Shown one piece after another: positions 1 through 6,218 of a DNA stretch of 9,241 nt. The notes under the pieces are model-generated. The model worked only from the letters and a program-made list of their open reading frames with translations, was not told the DNA's origin and ran no database searches. This stretch comes from Candidatus Fischerbacteria bacterium RBG_13_37_8 (GTDB taxonomy: Bacteria > Acidobacteriota > HRBIN11 > MFGW01): NCBI GenBank assembly GCA_001780385.1, contig MFGW01000050.1, positions 6,246-15,486 on the forward strand. The letters are read 5' to 3'. The position numbers were made by a program, and so were the translations under genes. Position 1 is the stretch's first letter; the number at the start of each line of letters is the position of its first letter.

Positions 1-1
1 T

Positions 2-13
2 GCACCTAGGTGC
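2..13. repeat. 12-bp perfect palindrome at the window edge
   Basis: GCACCTAGGTGC reads the same on both strands. Its right half (AGGTG, 8-12) is also the only Shine-Dalgarno-like sequence ahead of the GTG start at 18, so a regulatory role is conceivable. It sits at the window edge and may be part of something larger that is cut off. A chance palindrome is quite possible. Confidence 0.3.
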
Positions 14-17
14 CCTT

Positions 18-830
18 GTGCCTTCCAATTATGAAAGCATGACCGGTAGCTATAAACTGCTCGAAAAAAATAATATCCATTACTTCTCCATTACTCAGTT
101 TGAAAAATTTCCTACTATCATTCATGCCTTCAGTACAAAAAGAACTGGAGTTAGTAATCTCCCCTTTGAAGCACTCAACCTTGGCTATTGCAACCAGGAT
201 AGTCGTGAAAATGTTATTGCAAATCGAAATCTTTTCTTCACTGCCCTCTCTGTGGAAAATTTCAAACTGATTTCTCCAGTCCAACAACACAGCGATTCTT
301 TTTGCGAAATTGAAGAAAATACCCCACTTGACAACATAACTGCTGATGGATTATTCACCCTGCAAAAGGAATTTATCCTCAGTATTCAAACTGCTGATTG
401 TTTCCCCATTATTATCTATGAACCTTCTGCTGAAATAATCGGAATTGTTCACGCAGGATGGAAAGGTGTACTGAATGAAATCATCATCAAAACTATCACC
501 GCTATTACTGATAAATATAATGTAAAACCTAAAAATCTCATGATCGGTATCGGACCAGGTATTCAACAATGCTGCTATGAAATCAAAGAAGATGTTCTGG
601 AACTATTTGAAAAACAATTACCCTATGCTAAAAAATGCATTCGATACGAATATAATAAAATTAAACTCGACCTCCTTCATCTTCTTTTATTCCAGTTATG
701 GAGCTTGAGAGTATCTCATAATACTATTAATTATATAAAATTATGCACTCATTGTAATTCAAGATATTTTTTCTCTTTCAGAAGGGAAGGTCCCACCGGC
801 AGATTAATGAGTATCATTTGTAAAAGATAA
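18..830 (+). CDS. pgeF: Peptidoglycan editing factor PgeF / YfiH-YlmD family multicopper-oxidase-fold enzyme
   Basis: A 270-residue cytosolic protein of the PgeF/YfiH/YlmD (former laccase-domain) family. Known members are zinc or copper proteins acting on purine nucleosides, and the E. coli member corrects misincorporated amino acids in peptidoglycan precursors. Family signatures are all present: HAFSTKRTGVS near residues 36-46, QQHSD at 89-93 (H91), ADG at 109-111, QTADCFP at 124-130 (C128), VHAGWKG at 144-150 (H145), GIGPGIQQCCYEI at 177-189, and the C-terminal CTHCNSRYFFSFRREG near 243-258. H91, C128 and H145 are the expected metal ligands. Length is normal for the family. I chose GTG at 18 because AGGTG at 8-12 lies five bases ahead. 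ATG at 39 is a reasonable alternative with no Shine-Dalgarno, and the frame is open to the window edge, so a start further left cannot be excluded. It converges with menC. Family sure; physiological substrate inferred. Confidence 0.9.
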   Translation: MPSNYESMTGSYKLLEKNNIHYFSITQFEKFPTIIHAFSTKRTGVSNLPFEALNLGYCNQDSRENVIANRNLFFTALSVENFKLISPVQQHSDSFCEIEENTPLDNITADGLFTLQKEFILSIQTADCFPIIIYEPSAEIIGIVHAGWKGVLNEIIIKTITAITDKYNVKPKNLMIGIGPGIQQCCYEIKEDVLELFEKQLPYAKKCIRYEYNKIKLDLLHLLLFQLWSLRVSHNTINYIKLCTHCNSRYFFSFRREGPTGRLMSIICKR

Positions 831-856
831 CCCAGGGCTTTAGCCCTGGGAATAGG
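827..856. repeat. Palindromic 30-bp repeat, copy 1
   Basis: This unit is identical to 909-938. Its core, 831-850, is a perfect inverted repeat: CCCAGGGCT, two T, then AGCCCTGGG. It overlaps the last bases of the pgeF stop codon. Read on the minus strand, the hairpin is followed by TTATCTTTT, so it could be a back-up terminator for menC. Read on the plus strand it has no T-tract. The form resembles a REP-type extragenic palindrome. Whether it occurs elsewhere in the genome cannot be seen here. Confidence 0.85.
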
Positions 857-900
857 GGACGGTAGGTTATGCGAAGCAACCTTTCCCGTCCCATAGGGAC
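856..900. repeat. Imperfect hairpin between the two palindromic repeats, with competing pairings
   Basis: GGGACGG at 856-862 pairs perfectly with CCGTCCC at 886-892. Inside it, GGTT (865-868) pairs with AACC (878-881), and GC/GC closes a GAA loop at 873-875. The same GTCCC (888-892) can instead pair with GGGAC at 896-900 across a three-base loop. The two folds exclude each other. With the flanking palindromes this makes a three-hairpin composite of the kind seen in clustered REP elements. Confidence 0.55.
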
Positions 901-908
901 AAGCGAAA

Positions 909-938
909 ATAACCCAGGGCTTTAGCCCTGGGAATAGG
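909..938. repeat. Palindromic 30-bp repeat, copy 2; probable menC terminator
   Basis: This is the second exact copy of the 827-856 unit, in the same orientation and 82 bases away. The hairpin arms are 913-921 and 924-932. It lies 18 bases beyond the menC stop. On the minus strand the GC-rich stem is followed directly by TTATTTT, so it is a plausible intrinsic terminator for menC. On the plus strand it is followed by AATAGG, which does not support termination of pgeF by the intrinsic mechanism. Confidence 0.7.
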
Positions 939-949
939 AAAGGGAGAAT

Positions 950-2053
950 TTAGTGGTGATAGTTTTTACGATAAATAGCAATACTTTCTATAAAATCAAA
1001 ATCAGGAATCACTCCGATGCCAACTCCTTGGGGTACCTCAATCAGACCCTTCCTTATTATAAATTCATGATCAATAATATCCTTACTCCAGTAGCGTCGT
1101 GTCTCTGAAATATCATTCGGGAGCGTAAAATCAGGCAGTGTTGCCAGCGCTACATTGAATGCTCTTCCGATGCCGCTTTCAAGCATTCCTCCGCACCATA
1201 CAGGTATTCTACGGCTCGCACAATAATCATGAATCTCCTTTGCCTCTATATATCCACCAACTCTCCCTATTTTTATATTGATGACACGACAACTGCCCAA
1301 TTCAATCGCTTCGCTTGCTTTATGCATCCCCGTTATAGATTCATCAAGACAAATATCCGTTGCAATATCACCTTGCAATACTGAATGATAATATACATCA
1401 TCATGTGCTAAAGGCTGTTCAATCATGAGAAGTTTGTATGCATCCATTTCCTTAAAAAGAGGAGCATGTTCTATTCCATATGCAGCATTGCAGTCCACCG
1501 ACAAACAGATTCCAGCATGCATTTTACGCATGCTGGAAAGAATTATCGTGTCTTTGCCAGGCTTTATTTTCAATTTAATTCGCTGGTACCCTTCCTCCAA
1601 TCTTTTTTCGATTATTCCATTCAATTCATCCAAGCTATCCTTTATCCCAATGCTTACCCCTGAAATTACTCCATTCTTTACTCCGCCCCATATTTTATAT
1701 AATGGCTGACCCATTTTCTTTGCCTTTAAATCCCAAAGGGCCAATTCCATCGCAGACTTTGCCATATTGTGACCCTTTATAAATGAACAGTTTCTTTTAA
1801 AATTAATGGGATCCTCAATTTTATCCGCAAAAAGAAGTGGAATGATATACTCCTCAAGGATATGCAATGCAGTTGCATTGTTCTCGTAACTGTACAATGG
1901 ATCCTTATCGGTCGCCGATTCTGAAAAAGCAATTATTCCATCAGAAAAAACGCTAATCAGCAATATTTCCCGCTCATATATTCTGCCAAAACTGGTCTCA
2001 AAATGCTCCACTAACGGAAGCTTGATTATTCTTATTTCTATCTTTTCTATCAT
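950..2053 (-). CDS. menC: o-Succinylbenzoate synthase / N-succinylamino acid racemase-type enolase superfamily enzyme
   Basis: A 367-residue cytosolic enzyme of the mandelate racemase/muconate lactonizing branch of the enolase superfamily. The N-terminal capping domain (about 1-125) carries TSFG (20-23) and DPLYSYE (51-57). The barrel has the catalytic KxK lysines K160 and K162, metal ligands D187, E212 (IEQP) and D237 (LDES), and the second catalytic lysine K261 (NIKIGR). The motif WCGGMLESGIGRA (286-298), followed by ATLPDFTLPNDIS, is typical of the NSAR/OSBS group. OSBS dehydrates SHCHC to o-succinylbenzoate in menaquinone synthesis; many members also racemise N-acyl amino acids. The menG fragment in this window supports the menaquinone role, but sequence alone does not exclude racemase or mixed function. 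Start: ATG at 2051-2053, with AGAGGA (minus strand of 2061-2066) seven bases ahead. It has its own promoter and is monocistronic here. Confidence 0.85.
   Translation of the reverse strand: MIEKIEIRIIKLPLVEHFETSFGRIYEREILLISVFSDGIIAFSESATDKDPLYSYENNATALHILEEYIIPLLFADKIEDPINFKRNCSFIKGHNMAKSAMELALWDLKAKKMGQPLYKIWGGVKNGVISGVSIGIKDSLDELNGIIEKRLEEGYQRIKLKIKPGKDTIILSSMRKMHAGICLSVDCNAAYGIEHAPLFKEMDAYKLLMIEQPLAHDDVYYHSVLQGDIATDICLDESITGMHKASEAIELGSCRVINIKIGRVGGYIEAKEIHDYCASRRIPVWCGGMLESGIGRAFNVALATLPDFTLPNDISETRRYWSKDIIDHEFIIRKGLIEVPQGVGIGVIPDFDFIESIAIYRKNYHH
1510..1538. repeat. 11-bp perfect inverted repeat inside menC
   Basis: TTCCAGCATGC at 1510-1520 and its exact complement at 1528-1538 are separated by seven bases. 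It encodes roughly residues 173-182 (SMRKMHAGI), between the KxK and D187 ligand motifs. The protein shows no insertion relative to the family here, so the symmetry is not from an inserted element. It may be a chance result of the two nearby ATGC-rich codon pairs or an mRNA hairpin. Confidence 0.6.
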
Positions 2054-2060
2054 ATTTTCT

Positions 2061-2066
2061 TCCTCT
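2061..2066 (-). promoter_or_regulatory. Ribosome binding site of menC
   Basis: AGAGGA on the minus strand, part of AGAGGAAG, lies seven bases before the ATG at 2053. This fixes the menC start. No other in-frame start with a comparable site is needed. Confidence 0.7.
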
Positions 2067-2098
2067 GATAAAAAAATTATATGTTACTGCAAAAAAAT

Positions 2099-2128
2099 AT
2101 TTTAAAATTTTTTTGATCATATTGTCAA
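2099..2128 (-). promoter_or_regulatory. Sigma70-like promoter of menC
   Basis: On the minus strand a perfect TTGACA -35 box (2123-2128) is followed after 18 bp by TAAAAT (2099-2104), five of six matches to the -10 consensus. Predicted transcription starts near 2092, giving a leader of about 39 bases that includes the AGAGGA site. The spacer is very A-rich. Confidence 0.65.
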
Positions 2129-2161
2129 GGCAGTTCTATATAAAAATGCATTAACTACTTA

Positions 2162-2234
2162 TCATTTCGTTTTTTTCTCAAATAAAATCTATGACATAAT
2201 ATTACTGGAAACTATTATGAGAAAAATGAAATGA
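2162..2234. repeat. Long imperfect inverted repeat in the divergent region
   Basis: Bases 2162-2180 (TCATTTCGT, a T-run, CTCA) can pair with 2218-2234 (TGAGAAAAATGAAATGA). The arm gives 17 pairs including one G-T pair, with a two-base bulge and a 37-base loop. It sits between the menC and peptidase promoters and belongs to neither predicted transcript. It could be an operator-like site, a remnant of a mobile element, or AT-rich coincidence. Confidence 0.4.
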
Positions 2235-2338
2235 CCACGCAAGGCAAAAGAGAGAATGATATTGGAATATCCTCAGCCTCTATTGTGCTTTCATGAAAAC
2301 AGATTAATTCTTCTTATTCATTATTCCTGGATAATTAA

Positions 2339-2356
2339 ATATGCACGCAATATGCA
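2339..2356 (+). promoter_or_regulatory. Heptamer direct repeat upstream of the peptidase promoter, possible activator site
   Basis: ATATGCA occurs at 2339-2345 and again at 2350-2356, an 11-base period close to one helical turn. It lies roughly 58-75 bases before the predicted transcription start of the peptidase gene, where class I activators usually bind. The sequence itself is the evidence for the repeat; activator binding is inference. Confidence 0.35.
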
Positions 2357-2378
2357 TTATAATTTTATTTTTATGAGC

Positions 2379-2407
2379 TTGACAAACTATTTTATTTGCA
2401 TTAGAAT
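2379..2407 (+). promoter_or_regulatory. Sigma70-like promoter of the peptidase gene
   Basis: TTGACA (2379-2384, perfect) is followed by exactly 17 bp and then TAGAAT (2402-2407, five of six). The predicted start is near 2414, leaving a leader of about 109 bases before the ATG at 2523. The leader holds only a small hairpin (AACAGA 2468-2473 with TCTGTT 2479-2484). I recognise no riboswitch in it. Confidence 0.7.
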
Positions 2408-2510
2408 TTAATGTTACAACAATACGTATGAAAAAGAAGTATCCAATCAATACGATGATTTCGATCCAACAGATTTTTTCTGTTCTAACAATAAACAATC
2501 AAAAAACTAC

Positions 2511-2518
2511 AGGAGGTG
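2511..2518 (+). promoter_or_regulatory. Consensus ribosome binding site of the peptidase gene
   Basis: AGGAGGTG is a full-length match to the anti-Shine-Dalgarno and lies four bases before the ATG at 2523. It is the longest Shine-Dalgarno match in the window. With the strong promoter, it suggests high expression of the protease. Confidence 0.9.
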
Positions 2519-2522
2519 TCTT

Positions 2523-5500
2523 ATGAGTAAGTTAGGCAAAGGCCTAATTATGCTATTGTCCGTGTCTTTTCTTCTTGTGATATTGTTCCATGTTGATACA
2601 TTCGCATTCAAAGCAAGAGAAGATTTGAACGCAGTTGAAGCATTAGAATTCCAAGCTGATAACATTTACATCAGCAGCACTCAAGTACCACTCGTCGAAA
2701 TTGCAGCTCAATTAGCAACTGCAAGCGCATGGAACGCATTCACGGCGCAGTACGATAGCATTTATGTTTATTTTGATCCACGTTCAGGAAGACCCGATTC
2801 CTTAATGTATCCCTCTCCCCTTATCCCGGGTGATGGCGAAGGAAACAGGGTTTCTCTTAACACACTTGCAAATCAACTAGGTTATAAAGTCGATACAGTG
2901 ACACTAGATGTAATTAAAGACCTGCTCATTCAGCACTTGAGAAAACATAACAACCTGCTCAACATCAACCTCAACGAACTCGGAAATATCAGAGGAATGC
3001 AAGTTTCTCCTAACTTGTGGAATGCCAATTTCACACGCCAGATTAATGGAATCCCGGTACGTGATTCTAACGTGTCGTTCACAATTAACCACGGCAACCT
3101 GGTATTGTGGGGATTCTACAGATGGGGAGACATCAATGTGAATCTCGTCCCTTCAGTCAGTAAAGACAGTGCTATTGCCGCAGCATTCAATTACATCAGC
3201 GGCAAACTTCCCACAGACAGATTCACCACAAGACCTCATCTTGAAATCCTTCCTCTTTCTCCGAATTCCGACAGAGCTGTCGGAAAAGGTTACGACCATG
3301 CATTGGTATGGGTATTCCAATTCCAAAGAGAAGGATTCAACAATAATTGGGAAGTCATGGTTGATGCACACAGCGGAAATGTACTTTCACTGCAAGATAC
3401 AGTTCAATATGTGACAAAGAAAATAGTAGGTGCTATTTATCCCATTACGAACGACGAATGTTGTCCCGACGGTTGCGCGGTATCAGGAGCTCCTGCTCCT
3501 TACACCAATACTGGTTTTGCTGCTCCTAACGATTATACTAACTGGGGTGGTATGTACGATTACACTTCTGGAACGGTAGTCACTTCGCTCGATGGAAGAT
3601 ATATTAATATGGGTACTGATTCTTGCGGAACCATCAGTGAATCATCCGCTACCGGTGATATTGATATGGGTGGAACTAATGGTCAGCACGATTGTACGAT
3701 CCCGGCTGGTCATTCTGCCGGTGATACGTTCTCCTCTCGTTCCTGCGCTATTGAAATTACTGGTATGAACAGACAAGTAAAAAGCTGGCTCCCAGGCATG
3801 GCATGGCTCGATTCATTCATCATCTGTAATGTGAATCAAAACTTAACCTGTAATGCAACTTTTTCCGGTAATACGATCAATTTCTACCGTTCCGGCGGTG
3901 GTTGCAGAAATACGGGTGAAAATGCTGCTGTATTTGATCATGAATGGGGTCATGCAGTTGATACCCATGATGCTCAGCCTTCAATCAGTCAGCCCGGTGA
4001 AGCCATTGCTGATATCGCTTCAAGCGTAAGATTGCATCAATCCTGCATCGGCAGAGGTTTCTTCTGGACTCTCGATAGAGGATGCGGTACGTGGACAGGC
4101 TGCCCTACTGATCCCGGAACTGTTTACGGTTATAACTGCAGTGGGTATAATGCAGCAGAATGTTGTCTTGGCTGCACTGGAATTCGTCAAATTGATTATG
4201 TACAACATGCTGATCCCGATGCAGATACTCCAGCCAATTACACTTGTACAATCTGCGGCGCTGGTAGCGGTACCCCTTGCGGTAAAGAAACACATTGCGA
4301 AGGTATTCCTCCTGCAGAAGTAGGCTGGGATTTAGCAGCACGTGATTTACAGGCTGCACCTTTTAATCTGGATAAGCAAACTGCCTTCACTGTCGCTGAT
4401 AAAATTATATGGCAGGGCCACAATAATGTAATTCAATGGTACACTTGTACCTGCCCGACTACCAGTGGTTGCGCTGCTACAAACGCCTACCCAGGCTGGC
4501 TCGCAGCTGATGATGATGACGGTAACGTCAACAATGGTACTCCGCATATGACAGCAATTTATGCAGCACATAACCGTCATGCTATGGCATGCGCTACGCC
4601 TACACCACAAAACAGCGGTTGCTCCAGCGGCCCAAGCACCGCAGCAACCTTATCCGCTACACCCGGTAACAATAACGTAGCACTTTCATGGACTGCCGTT
4701 ACAGGCGCTGCAAATTACTATGTATGGAGAACTGATGGACCTTACGGTTGCGATTTCGGTAGAGCAAAAATAGCAACCGTAGCTACTACGAGCTACACTG
4801 ATAATATGGCTCTTAATGGAAAAACTTACTACTACAATGTACAGGCAGTTGGTTCAAATGAAGATTGTCTTGGACCACTCAGCAATTGCGTGAGTGCAAT
4901 GCCTGCACCAGGACCTCAAGCATCGTATCAAAGCAACACATTTACCGACGATTGTCCTGCCGGTGGTCCCGGTGATGGCAACGGAATCATTGATCCCGGC
5001 GAAACGGTTGTTGCTGATATCACTATCATTAATGACGGAACAGGCGGAATTACCAATATTAACGGCACCCTCTCAACAGTTACTCCAGGCGTAACAATGG
5101 TTGACGGAAGCGCTACCTTCCCGAATCTGCCAGCTCCAGGAAATACAGCGTCCAGTAATCCTCCAGATTACACTTATACAGTGGCTAATTCATTCACCTG
5201 CGGTAATGACATCTCATTCACTCATAATCTGACTTACACGGAAGGCGCAGGCGGTACATCTGCTAATTTCACACGCAAAGTTGGTCAATTAGGTCCACCA
5301 ACGGTAATCTTCAACCAAACATGGGAATCCGGTTCAACAGGATGGACAATGACCGGTCTGTGGCATCTCACTACGGAAGCAGCCCAAGCCTGCATGGCAG
5401 AACCTTATCCTTCTCCAGTAACTGTTGCTTACTACGGTCAGGATTCAACCTGTACCTTCAACACCGGCGCTACTACAAGCGGTAATCTCGACAGAACTAC

Positions 5501-6158
5501 CGGTATCTCCGGAATAACTCCTGATGCGCTATTAAGCTTCATGTATGTCTATCAAGGAGAAGGTGGCACCTCCTACGATCGCTCGTCCGCACACGTATCA
5601 CCGGATGGAACAACCTGGACCCAGGTTTGGACAGACGCTGGATCAGCTGTATTAACATGGACTTCGTCCGGTAATCTCTCACTCGCTTCATGGGCTGGCC
5701 AATCTATTCGCCTAAGATTCAGCTTCAATTCAGTAGACGGTCTCTATAATGATTACCTCGGTTTCGCAGTTGATAATATCCAAATTCAAGCAGCATCAGG
5801 ATATGTTTGCAATACCTGCACCGTTACCACGCAAATTCCAGGAAGTGTTCTTAACAACCTTACCGTTGCTAAATCAGGTGCCAATCTCTCATTAGCATGG
5901 ACTCCTCCCGGTGGAACCTGCACTGTTACCGGTTATGGCGTATATCGTGGAACTCTCCCAATTGCAGCTTACACTCATTCATCATTATCCTGTACCGCTT
6001 CTACTCCTTATTCAACTCCACAAGATACCGGAAGTTACTACTTCCTGGTTGTACCTCAAAACTCCACCAACGAAGGCTCCTACGGTCTCGATTCCTCCGG
6101 CGCTCAAATCCCAGCAGCTGCTACACCATGTCATCCTCAAAATACATCACCTTGCTAA
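2523..6158 (+). CDS. Secreted multidomain zinc metallopeptidase (HEWGH gluzincin) with FTP/PepSY propeptide and FN3-type domains
   Basis: A 1211-residue exported protein. Residues 1-29 form a signal peptide: basic start, a hydrophobic run at 8-22, likely cut after VDTFAF. Residues 30 to about 300 resemble a thermolysin/fungalysin-type propeptide: an FTP-like part with NGIPVRDSNVSF (175-186) and a PepSY-like part with WEVMVDAHSGNVLSL (276-290). The catalytic part (about 301-700) has HEWGH at 473-477 and GEAIAD at 492-497, making H473, H477 and E493 likely zinc ligands and E474 the general base. Conserved-looking DDGNVNNGTPH (665-675) may supply a substrate-binding histidine. Then follow FN3 (about 705-793), an Ig-like domain with the acidic loop GDGNGIIDPGE (817-827), a MAM/jelly-roll-like domain (about 925-1090) and an FN3-like tail (about 1103-1200). 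There are no cysteines in 1-312 but 38 after, so the mature protein is probably disulfide-bonded outside the cytoplasm. GC content is higher than in neighbours. Peptidase class confident; substrate unknown. Confidence 0.85.
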   Translation: MSKLGKGLIMLLSVSFLLVILFHVDTFAFKAREDLNAVEALEFQADNIYISSTQVPLVEIAAQLATASAWNAFTAQYDSIYVYFDPRSGRPDSLMYPSPLIPGDGEGNRVSLNTLANQLGYKVDTVTLDVIKDLLIQHLRKHNNLLNINLNELGNIRGMQVSPNLWNANFTRQINGIPVRDSNVSFTINHGNLVLWGFYRWGDINVNLVPSVSKDSAIAAAFNYISGKLPTDRFTTRPHLEILPLSPNSDRAVGKGYDHALVWVFQFQREGFNNNWEVMVDAHSGNVLSLQDTVQYVTKKIVGAIYPITNDECCPDGCAVSGAPAPYTNTGFAAPNDYTNWGGMYDYTSGTVVTSLDGRYINMGTDSCGTISESSATGDIDMGGTNGQHDCTIPAGHSAGDTFSSRSCAIEITGMNRQVKSWLPGMAWLDSFIICNVNQNLTCNATFSGNTINFYRSGGGCRNTGENAAVFDHEWGHAVDTHDAQPSISQPGEAIADIASSVRLHQSCIGRGFFWTLDRGCGTWTGCPTDPGTVYGYNCSGYNAAECCLGCTGIRQIDYVQHADPDADTPANYTCTICGAGSGTPCGKETHCEGIPPAEVGWDLAARDLQAAPFNLDKQTAFTVADKIIWQGHNNVIQWYTCTCPTTSGCAATNAYPGWLAADDDDGNVNNGTPHMTAIYAAHNRHAMACATPTPQNSGCSSGPSTAATLSATPGNNNVALSWTAVTGAANYYVWRTDGPYGCDFGRAKIATVATTSYTDNMALNGKTYYYNVQAVGSNEDCLGPLSNCVSAMPAPGPQASYQSNTFTDDCPAGGPGDGNGIIDPGETVVADITIINDGTGGITNINGTLSTVTPGVTMVDGSATFPNLPAPGNTASSNPPDYTYTVANSFTCGNDISFTHNLTYTEGAGGTSANFTRKVGQLGPPTVIFNQTWESGSTGWTMTGLWHLTTEAAQACMAEPYPSPVTVAYYGQDSTCTFNTGATTSGNLDRTTGISGITPDALLSFMYVYQGEGGTSYDRSSAHVSPDGTTWTQVWTDAGSAVLTWTSSGNLSLASWAGQSIRLRFSFNSVDGLYNDYLGFAVDNIQIQAASGYVCNTCTVTTQIPGSVLNNLTVAKSGANLSLAWTPPGGTCTVTGYGVYRGTLPIAAYTHSSLSCTASTPYSTPQDTGSYYFLVVPQNSTNEGSYGLDSSGAQIPAAATPCHPQNTSPC

Positions 6159-6186
6159 GCAAGTAAGTAAGTAATAACTATAAATC

Positions 6187-6218
6187 AGGGGTGAGCATTT
6201 TGCTCACCCCTTTTTTTT
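6187..6218 (+). terminator. Rho-independent terminator of the peptidase gene
   Basis: A perfect nine-base-pair stem (GGGGTGAGC 6188-6196 with GCTCACCCC 6202-6210) has a five-base loop and is followed by eight T (6211-6218); A6187 can extend the stem. It begins 29 bases after the peptidase stop. On the minus strand the same T-tract is an A-run encoding the last lysines of the opposing radical SAM gene, whose TGA stop (6204-6206) lies in the stem. Confidence 0.95.

Larger units (their letters stand above)
2129..2378. other. Non-coding divergent regulatory region between menC and the peptidase gene
   Basis: About 250 AT-rich bases lie between the two predicted -35 boxes. I see no convincing gene. 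The region holds an imperfect long inverted repeat (2162-2234) and a heptamer direct repeat (2339-2356). The only open frames are very short, have no ribosome binding site and resemble no protein I know. Confidence 0.6.

Noticed and set aside
827..938. CRISPR-like array from the two 30-bp repeats
   Set aside because: Only two repeats with one 52-base spacer; the unit is almost wholly palindromic with two-base loop, and no cas gene is present. REP-like element fits better.
1425..1709. Plus-strand frames of 94 and 65 residues opposite menC
   Set aside because: They lie wholly inside menC, whose catalytic motifs are all intact, and have no start signals.
2231..2296. Plus-strand 21-codon frame starting ATGACCACG
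   Set aside because: No ribosome binding site, overlaps the inverted repeat, and nothing in the peptide suggests a function.
2304..2498. Minus-strand 64-residue open frame in the divergent region
   Set aside because: It runs antisense across the best promoter and leader of the peptidase gene, has biased AT-driven composition (I, F, N, K) and no ribosome binding site.
2408..2510. Riboswitch in the peptidase leader
   Set aside because: The roughly 100-base leader shows only a weak 6-bp hairpin and no conserved riboswitch core that I recognise.
4020..4610. Several antisense frames of 61-91 residues inside the peptidase gene, both strands
   Set aside because: All are shadows of the long peptidase reading frame, which has clear domains, a start signal and a terminator.
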